A DNA stretch of 16,369 nt, taken from contig NZ_CAMKXG010000048.1 in the NCBI RefSeq assembly GCF_946477055.1, positions 1-16,369 of the forward strand. Reading direction: 5' to 3'. Positions within the stretch are counted from its first letter, which is position 1, and every line of letters starts with the position of its first letter. The notes beneath the pieces were generated by a model, which was given only the letters and a program-made list of their open reading frames with translations, was not told the DNA's origin and ran no database searches. A program made the position numbers and the translations under genes. Shown piece after piece: positions 10,999-16,369 of the stretch. The stretch comes from Lonsdalea britannica. GTDB lineage: Bacteria > Pseudomonadota > Gammaproteobacteria > Enterobacterales > Enterobacteriaceae.

Positions 10999-11285
10999 CA
11001 TTCTTAACGTCTAAGTTACCGAATCAACATAACTTTACGTTTTTGAGGATTAACATCGCGCAAAAGGTCAGCAATCCGTGGGAAAACTGATACGTCACGC
11101 AAAAATAAAGCGGAAGATAGAAGATTAAAAGTGGGTTCCTGTTCATCGCGGCCGGCCTGAGAACACCCGCCCTCCGGTCGACTGAATAAGGAGACGGGTA
11201 TGACGCGTGACCGAAAGCATCCCTCCTCTCTTCTCGATAACGCGTTCCGCTTTCTCAATTTCGTAATTCGCACATCACACAGAGA

Positions 11286-13451
11286 TCAAGCCTTCGCTAC
11301 GCCTAATTGGCGTGCAAATTCAGCGGCTGGCATCGGGCGTCCAAACAGATACCCCTGCGCCTGCTCGCACCCTTTATTCCTAAGCCGTTCACACTGTTCC
11401 TGCGTTTCCACCCCTTCAGCGATAACATCCAGCCGAAAACTTTTTCCCAAATACAAAATGGCCCTGACGATAGCCGCATCCGGCGGAGATTCGCACATGG
11501 CGCGGACGAAAGTCTGATCGATTTTGAGGCGGGTCACCGGATAATTCTTCAACATGCTCAACGACGCGTATCCCGTGCCGTAATCGTCAAATGCGATACC
11601 AATCCCTTCATTACGCAGCTCATTCAGGGGGCTAAGCATGTTTTCGTCGTAACGGATGATGATGTTTTCGGTGATCTCCAGCTCCAATGCACTTGAGGGT
11701 AGCCCGGTCTTTTCCAAAACAGACCTGATCTTCTGCGACAACATGCCGGAGCGGAATTGAGCCGCAAACAAATTGATACTGATACGAAAATTCTCGGCTC
11801 CCGCTTTGCGCCATTCCGCCGCCTGCTGACAGGCCTCCTGCATGACCCAATCGCCGATACGCTCCGCCCAAGGCCCCTTCTCCAGCGCAGTTAGGAAGGC
11901 TCCCGGCGCCAGTAGGCCTTTGTAAGGATGCTGCCAACGCAGCAACGCTTCAGCGCCGACGATTTCATTGTTCATCAGGCTCACCTGAGGCTGGTAAAAC
12001 ACCTCAAATTCATTTTTTTCATAGGCGCGGATAAATTCCAGCTGGAATGCATGCTTGGCCTGAAAAATTTCGCGCAGTTCGCGCGTAAAGAAACGATAGC
12101 AATTGCGTCCATCCGCTTTCGCCTGATAAAGGGCTAAATCAGCGCTGGTCAACAATTCCTGGGTCGTCACGCCGTGGGAACGAAACATCACCAGTCCCAT
12201 ACTGGCGCTGGTATTCACCTGCTTGTCTCCGACAACGACCGTCTGGGAAATATCGTGATTAATCTGCCGGGCTATTTTTTCCACCACCTGGAGATCTTCC
12301 AGTTGCGGAAGTAATATCGCGAACTCGTCACCGCCCATGCGGGCCACCAGATCGCCCTGCCGAACATTGGCCAACAATTTTTGCGCCACGCTGACCAAAA
12401 TTTCGTCACCGCTAGCATGGCCGAGACTGTCATTGATGTCCTTGAAACCATCAAGATCGACGATCATGAGACAGCCCGAGGGATGCTGCTTTAAAAGCTG
12501 ATTCAGCGATGTAGCCAATAACGTACGGTTGATTAATCCCGTCAGAGGGTCACGATGCGCTTGCAAGAACAGCCTTTCTTCATAGCGTTTGCGTTCAGCG
12601 GTGTCGCGCAAAATCAGGCTGTAACTCTCCTCCTCGCCATGCAGCCACATGCCGACAGATAATTCGACTGGCAACAAAGCACCACTTTGGGTCGCCACAT
12701 CCAGCTCGATTCGACTGCCCTTCAACCGCGCCGTTTCGTCAGTAGACAAATGGTGCAGCTGCACAATAAACATATCTGGTACGACACTGCTGATGTGTTG
12801 CCCCACTATCTGCTCTCTGGAATATTCCAACAGGTTTTCGGCTGCCTCATTCCAGAAAGTAATAATACCTTGGTGATTGACACACAGGATCGCGTCGGGC
12901 GACAACCGCGACACCCGTTCGAAGCTGGTCTGGTCCGTTTTCCTGGCGACCTCAAGACGCCGCATTTCCAGTTTATCCATGACCAGCGAGGATAAATCTT
13001 GCAGGTTATGGGCATCACGCGCGCTCAAACCGATCCGCGGCTTGACATCGACAATATTCAATGTGCCGATAGTTTGGCCAAGTGGGGAACGTAACGGTAT
13101 GCCGGCATAGAACCGGATATGTGGGTCGCCGGTCACCAACGGGTTATTTTTAAATCGCGGATCCCGGCGCGCATCCGGCACCACTAAGATGCCTTTCTTT
13201 TGGATGGCGTAGTTGCAAAAGGAATCGTCCCGAGCAGTGTGGCAAACGGAAAAACCCACGCTCGCCACGAAGAGTTGACGATCTGCATCCAGAATCGAGA
13301 TAGCAACGATGGGGATGTTGAATACATTCGCCGCCAGTGTAATCAGACTTTCCAGCTCAGGATCGTCAGACAACGGGCCGTCGATGCCGTACTCACGCAC
13401 CGCGTCAAGTCGGCTGCTCTCATCTTTTTTATTCACTGGGGCTCGACTCAT
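11286..13451 (-). CDS. GAF-PAS-GGDEF-EAL cyclic-di-GMP synthase/phosphodiesterase
   Basis: Cytoplasmic signalling enzyme of 721 residues with no membrane segment. Start: the ATG at 13451 follows AAGGGGA at six bases; an in-frame GTG at 13505 lacks a ribosome site. Domains: GAF about 30-165 (DSFCNYAI, FYAGIPLRSPLGQTIGTLNI); PAS about 180-290 (PDAILCVNHQGIITFWNEAAE); diguanylate cyclase about 292-455 with GGDEF intact at 373-377 and inhibitory RQGD (RxxD) at 364-367, five residues before it; EAL about 466-715 with EAL at 501-503, N560, the TE of EITEN, DDYGTG at 622, K643, E679 (AEGVE) and Q699. All residues I know to be needed for synthesis and hydrolysis are present, so either activity is possible. 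The GAF and PAS domains probably sense a small ligand or redox state. I do not recognise a named orthologue. No terminator is seen downstream (10999-11285 holds only the htpX promoter). Confidence 0.93.
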   Translation of the reverse strand: MSRAPVNKKDESSRLDAVREYGIDGPLSDDPELESLITLAANVFNIPIVAISILDADRQLFVASVGFSVCHTARDDSFCNYAIQKKGILVVPDARRDPRFKNNPLVTGDPHIRFYAGIPLRSPLGQTIGTLNIVDVKPRIGLSARDAHNLQDLSSLVMDKLEMRRLEVARKTDQTSFERVSRLSPDAILCVNHQGIITFWNEAAENLLEYSREQIVGQHISSVVPDMFIVQLHHLSTDETARLKGSRIELDVATQSGALLPVELSVGMWLHGEEESYSLILRDTAERKRYEERLFLQAHRDPLTGLINRTLLATSLNQLLKQHPSGCLMIVDLDGFKDINDSLGHASGDEILVSVAQKLLANVRQGDLVARMGGDEFAILLPQLEDLQVVEKIARQINHDISQTVVVGDKQVNTSASMGLVMFRSHGVTTQELLTSADLALYQAKADGRNCYRFFTRELREIFQAKHAFQLEFIRAYEKNEFEVFYQPQVSLMNNEIVGAEALLRWQHPYKGLLAPGAFLTALEKGPWAERIGDWVMQEACQQAAEWRKAGAENFRISINLFAAQFRSGMLSQKIRSVLEKTGLPSSALELEITENIIIRYDENMLSPLNELRNEGIGIAFDDYGTGYASLSMLKNYPVTRLKIDQTFVRAMCESPPDAAIVRAILYLGKSFRLDVIAEGVETQEQCERLRNKGCEQAQGYLFGRPMPAAEFARQLGVAKA

Positions 13452-13887
13452 GGGGGTTCCCCTTACTGTTCCATTGTCGTTACTATCAGAAATACGGGTC
13501 GTCACGGAGAGTGATCGCTTGATGGATTAACATATCCAGCGCAGTTTGATGAAGCGAACCCATACGTCGTTTTAATCAACACGGTGTTCTTATACCAGCC
13601 CGGCTTTATTTCCTTTCTGGTACAAAGCATTCGCTTCATATAGAGAATTCCTTTTCTCCTCAACAAAGGATAGCAAATTGCCGGCACGGAGGGAGCGACG
13701 CCTAAAGAATTTGTGTACCTTCAGTCACTCCCCGCAAAATATGATCAATTTTGAACCGAAAATTGTTGGCGTATTATCCGGCGGGGCTGATATCAATGAA
13801 AAGGTATAGGCAATCATGCCGCTATGAAAACCCGTAACGATTAAAATCATCAGTTTTAGACATATTTCGATTTGGACGTCCCCCTAC
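13452..13887. other. Non-coding stretch upstream of the GGDEF-EAL gene
   Basis: 435 bases before recognisable transposase sequence begins. It should hold the minus-strand promoter of the GGDEF-EAL gene, but I find no convincing box pair. Short open frames on both strands lack ribosome sites and familiar sequence. It contains the inverted repeat at 13746-13765. The right part may be the decayed left end of the insertion sequence (orfA region), but I cannot read an OrfA protein in it. Confidence 0.5.
13746..13765. repeat. Inverted repeat CAATTTT-N6-AAAATTG
   Basis: Perfect seven-base arms around GAACCG. It could be an operator, a hairpin, or part of the insertion-sequence end; the sequence alone does not decide. 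Confidence 0.5.
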
Positions 13888-14640
13888 TTCATCAATGAGC
13901 ACCGAGATAAATGGGGGGTGATGGCGACGTGTCAGGTGCTGAATGCACAATCCAGTGTCCTAAATCAGCGCCTGTTAAAGCTTATCCAGGATTACTATGC
14001 GAATAACGGCGGCGTATAAGGTTATCGCCGAATCATGCCGATCTGTGCGAAATTAGAGAACGCTGCGATAAGAATAGCATGAGCTATGTTATGTAAATTA
14101 GCCAAATCAAAATGGCACTTGGCTATAAATTACCCCGAAATATTACGGAGAGACCTTCTAGATAGACCTTCTCGAGTAGCTCCTAATCCTGTACAGCGGA
14201 GATTTGGCGTGGTGAAGCATCAGTTTTGAAGAGCGGATATCACCTATGTCTAGATCTAGCGGTGGTGAGTGGTTATCCACCTCTTTGCCCGTAACGAGAT
14301 GTGCCGGTCAATAACACCGACGCGGCCACTCGAACGGGCACTGAACGCACTAATGATGACGTTATAGCGGAGAAAACAGGAAAGCAAGGTGATTGTAAAT
14401 AGCAAGTAAAGCAGTAAGTATGACAGCGATTCAACTGGGCCAACCACCTTACACCAAGCATGAGCCGGCATGGCAACTATAAATATAATGCCGTAACGGA
14501 ATCATTCTTTAGTATGCTGAAAAAAGCGTATCAGAAGGGCTTTACAAACTTCGAACCGTTATCCTCGATCACATCGAAATCTTATACAACCAGGCTCGGT
14601 GCCACACCCACCGATGAGCGTCAGATCGGAGGCCGTTGAA
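13888..14640 (+). mobile_element. Decayed IS3-family transposase (OrfB) remnant
   Basis: No open frame survives, but pieces of an IS3-type DDE transposase appear in order across the plus-strand frames: FINEHRDKWGVMATCQVLNA from 13888 (N-terminus); LLKLIQDYYANNGGV then a stop and GYRRI (the YGYRR region, where TAT has become TAA); GYKLPRN; RADITYV (first catalytic Asp region); LERALNALMMTL and RRKQESKVIVNSK (the DALMMALWRRKP...VIVHSD region, second Asp lost); GNYKYNAVTESFFSMLKK near 14471-14530 (the catalytic Glu region, GNCWDNAVxESFF in live copies); and DHIEILYNQARCHTH near the C-terminus. Many stops and frameshifts make it non-functional. I could not identify terminal inverted repeats or a target duplication. 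Confidence 0.8.
14151..14172. repeat. Short direct repeat inside the dead insertion sequence
   Basis: AGACCTTCT occurs at 14151-14159 and again at 14164-14172, period 13. It looks like replication slippage within decaying DNA and may account for one of the frameshifts. Confidence 0.5.
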
Positions 14641-14716
14641 CAAGCTCCTTGGTGAGCAAAGCATCTGTCTCCTTATCAAGGGGGGCAAACCATACAGCTT
14701 ATGATGCAATCAGATG

Positions 14717-14725
14717 TTTTTTTTT
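14717..14725 (+). repeat. Nine-T homopolymer upstream of gtrA
   Basis: An uninterrupted run of nine T lies 93 bases before the gtrA ATG, in the 178-base gap between the insertion-sequence remnant and the gtr operon. The gtr promoter must be in or near this gap. I see no clear -35/-10 pair, and no GATC sites of the kind used for Dam/OxyR phase variation in Salmonella gtr operons. Confidence 0.6.
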
Positions 14726-14818
14726 GAAAAATATGCTTCAGTACTAGTTGGTAGATGCTGACCAACATGGAACCTGATGATAGAATTTGCAGCATGGACA
14801 TAAGACGATACATTAAAA

Positions 14819-15181
14819 ATGCTCAAATTATTTTCACGTTACATCTCGGTAGGCATTGTCAACACAGGCATTCACTGGATTGTTTTCGCCGTAGGCGTGT
14901 ACCTTGCCGATCTGGATCAAGCAACCTCTAACTTTGTTGCATTTCTTGTTGCTGTAAGCTTTTCTTTCTTTGCCAATGCAAAATTTACCTTTAAGGCGGA
15001 AGCGACGTCTAAAGGATACCTACTATACGTAGGATTCATGAGTATCATGAGCTTGGCTATCGGGAAAGCATCTGACCATTATCAGGTCAATCCAATTATC
15101 ACACTCATTGAATTTTCTGCTATCAGTTTAGTATGCGGTTTTTTATTCTCTAAATTTGTAATATTCAAGGAAGTGAAATGA
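14819..15181 (+). CDS. gtrA: GtrA-family bactoprenol-linked glucose flippase
   Basis: Inner-membrane protein of 120 residues with four hydrophobic helices (about 8-30, 35-54, 66-84 and 93-114). The sequence closely follows the GtrA proteins of Shigella serotype-converting phages, including [25 protein letters not shown] and [18 protein letters not shown], and has the same length. Its proposed role is to flip undecaprenyl-phosphate-glucose from the cytoplasmic to the periplasmic face. The ATG at 14819 has only a weak upstream site. The TGA overlaps the gtrB ATG by four bases (ATGA). Base composition here is visibly richer in A and T than the housekeeping block. Confidence 0.95.
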   Translation: MLKLFSRYISVGIVNTGIHWIVFAVGVYLADLDQATSNFVAFLVAVSFSFFANAKFTFKAEATSKGYLLYVGFMSIMSLAIGKASDHYQVNPIITLIEFSAISLVCGFLFSKFVIFKEVK

Positions 15182-16095
15182 AAATCTCTCTTATAGTGCC
15201 TGTGTTTAACGAAGAGGACACTATACCCATTTTCTATAAAACTGTACGGGAGTTTGCAGGACTTAAAGACCATTTGGTTGAGTTGGTTTTTGTGAATGAT
15301 GGAAGTAAAGATTCTACAGAGGAAATTATTCAGGCATTAGCCTCCGCAGATATGAATGTCAAAGCGATCAGTTTTACGAGAAACTTTGGTAAGGAGCCTG
15401 CTTTATTTGCTGGACTTGAGCATGCAACAGGAGACGCTATTATACCCATTGATGTTGATTTGCAGGATCCTATTGAAGTGATTCCTGAACTCATTAAAAA
15501 GTGGAGAGATGGTGCTGATATGGTTCTTGCAAAAAGAACTGATAGATCAACGGATGGTCACCTGAAACGTAAATCGGCTGAGCTGTTCTATAAACTCCAT
15601 AACAAAATCAGCACACCTAAAATAGAAGAAAACGTCGGTGATTTTCGTTTAATGTCACGAGATGTAGTCGAGAACATTAAACTTTTGCCTGAACGTAACT
15701 TGTTTATGAAAGGTGTGCTTAGTTGGGTTGGTGGAAAAACTGAAGTTGTTGAATATTCACGTGCGGAACGCGTAGCAGGAACCTCGAAATTTAATGGGTG
15801 GAAACTGTGGAACTTAGCACTCGAAGGCATAACCAGCTTCTCTACTTTTCCACTACGAATCTGGACATACATTGGCCTTTTCGTTGCTTCCTCATCTTTT
15901 ATTTACGGAGGTTGGTTAGTTTTAGATACTCTGGTATTTGGTAATCCGGTGCAAGGATATCCATCTGTTATGGTCTCTATACTCTTCCTAGGCGGTATAC
16001 AACTTATAGGAATCGGAGTGCTTGGTGAATATATAGGTAGAATTTATATTGAGACAAAGAGTAGACCTAGATATATTATTAAGGATAAAAAATGA
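15178..16095 (+). CDS. gtrB: GtrB-family bactoprenol glucosyltransferase
   Basis: Transfers glucose from UDP-glucose to undecaprenyl phosphate on the cytoplasmic face. 305 residues. The GT2 (GT-A fold) domain covers about 1-225: [13 protein letters not shown] at the start, [10 protein letters not shown], and the metal-binding DVD at 92-94 (IDVDLQDP). Later [11 protein letters not shown] and [14 protein letters not shown] are typical of this subfamily. Two C-terminal membrane helices (about 228-251 and 262-286) anchor it, followed by [17 protein letters not shown]. The start is the ATG in the overlap with gtrA, and the stop overlaps the next gene by the same ATGA arrangement, so translation of the three genes is probably coupled. 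Confidence 0.95.
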   Translation: MKISLIVPVFNEEDTIPIFYKTVREFAGLKDHLVELVFVNDGSKDSTEEIIQALASADMNVKAISFTRNFGKEPALFAGLEHATGDAIIPIDVDLQDPIEVIPELIKKWRDGADMVLAKRTDRSTDGHLKRKSAELFYKLHNKISTPKIEENVGDFRLMSRDVVENIKLLPERNLFMKGVLSWVGGKTEVVEYSRAERVAGTSKFNGWKLWNLALEGITSFSTFPLRIWTYIGLFVASSSFIYGGWLVLDTLVFGNPVQGYPSVMVSILFLGGIQLIGIGVLGEYIGRIYIETKSRPRYIIKDKK

Positions 16096-16369
16096 GAAAC
16101 TGGACTTTATCACTTATTGCAGGCCTTATTGGAATGGTAGCCTTTACCGCTTTTGGAGGGCTGTCAATTCTTGATCCAACAAACGTATCTTATTTATTAG
16201 ATGGAGATGCAGCCCAACATTTAATTGGATGGGATTTTTTTCGACACACATCTTTGTTACAGTGGCCAATTGGTAATAATAAAGCTTATGGTATGGAGTT
16301 GAATAACTCTATTGTATACACTGACTCAATACCTTTATTCGCAATATTATTCAAAATATTATCCCCGTT
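16092..16369 (+). CDS. GtrC-position integral membrane glycosyltransferase, 5' part only
   Basis: The first 92 codons are in the window and the frame is open to the edge. It begins [21 protein letters not shown], a membrane helix, followed by a periplasmic-type segment with [26 protein letters not shown] and [16 protein letters not shown]. The acidic GD pair followed by QHL, and the TDS-P motif, resemble large GT-C-fold membrane proteins of the DUF6311 type, named from memory. In gtr operons the third gene is the variable one that moves glucose from the lipid carrier to a specific O-antigen sugar and so sets the serotype. It is not close to the Shigella Gtr proteins I know. Function is inferred from position. 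Confidence 0.8.
   Translation, partial: MRNWTLSLIAGLIGMVAFTAFGGLSILDPTNVSYLLDGDAAQHLIGWDFFRHTSLLQWPIGNNKAYGMELNNSIVYTDSIPLFAILFKILSP

Noticed and set aside
11016..11273. 85-codon minus-strand open frame between htpX and the GGDEF-EAL gene
   Set aside because: No ribosome site or family resemblance, rich in Arg/Ser as in random GC-rich frames.
13452..13505. Earlier GTG start for the GGDEF-EAL protein at 13505
   Set aside because: No ribosome site before it, whereas ATG at 13451 has a strong AAGGGGA site.
13502..13687. 61-codon minus-strand open frame upstream of the GGDEF-EAL gene
   Set aside because: No ribosome site, no known sequence; it occupies the expected promoter region.
14256..14476. 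Overlapping minus-strand frames of 67-71 codons
   Set aside because: They lie opposite recognisable IS3 transposase remnants and have no support of their own.
14641..14818. A tRNA gene or phage attachment site at the left edge of the gtr cassette
   Set aside because: No cloverleaf-like sequence, CCA end or repeated att-like sequence could be found by eye.

Overview
The window is chromosomal DNA of an enteric gammaproteobacterium (Enterobacterales). It carries the translation operon thrS-infC-rpmI-rplT-pheM-pheS-pheT-ihfA, with proteins that match the lengths and motifs I remember from Escherichia coli, together with osmE, nadE, ygbA, yebO and htpX homologues. The gene order differs from E. 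coli: nadE-ygbA lies directly against ihfA, and yebO-htpX lies upstream of thrS. A plant-associated or environmental family such as Pectobacteriaceae is plausible, but I cannot fix the genus.

Layout. 1-311: an osmE lipoprotein gene on the minus strand, broken by a frameshift, with a visible promoter. 533-1909: nadE and ygbA on the plus strand, ending in a two-way terminator shared with ihfA. 1939-9268: the minus-strand translation block. It keeps the classic control devices: a tRNA-like operator ahead of thrS, an ATT start codon for infC, and a pheM leader peptide with a transcription attenuator ahead of pheST. Its exception is rplT, which has an in-frame TAG at codon 71 although the rest of the 118-codon frame is preserved. 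9552-10998: yebO and htpX (membrane protease, heat-shock-type promoter). 11286-13451: a four-domain GAF-PAS-GGDEF-EAL cyclic-di-GMP enzyme with all key residues intact on both sides. 13888-14640: a badly decayed IS3-family transposase. 14819 to the right edge: a visibly AT-richer gtrA-gtrB-gtrC-type operon with 4-base ATGA overlaps, which should glucosylate O-antigen or another surface glycan. Its third, specificity-setting gene is cut by the window end.

How the genes work together. The left and middle parts are conserved housekeeping: NAD synthesis, aminoacylation of tRNA-Thr and tRNA-Phe, initiation factor 3, L35/L20 and IHF, tied together by feedback on translation. The right end is accessory: a signalling enzyme, a dead insertion sequence, and a horizontally acquired glycan-modification cassette. 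The most unusual observations are the interrupted rplT and the gtr cassette next to IS debris with no recognisable phage genes.
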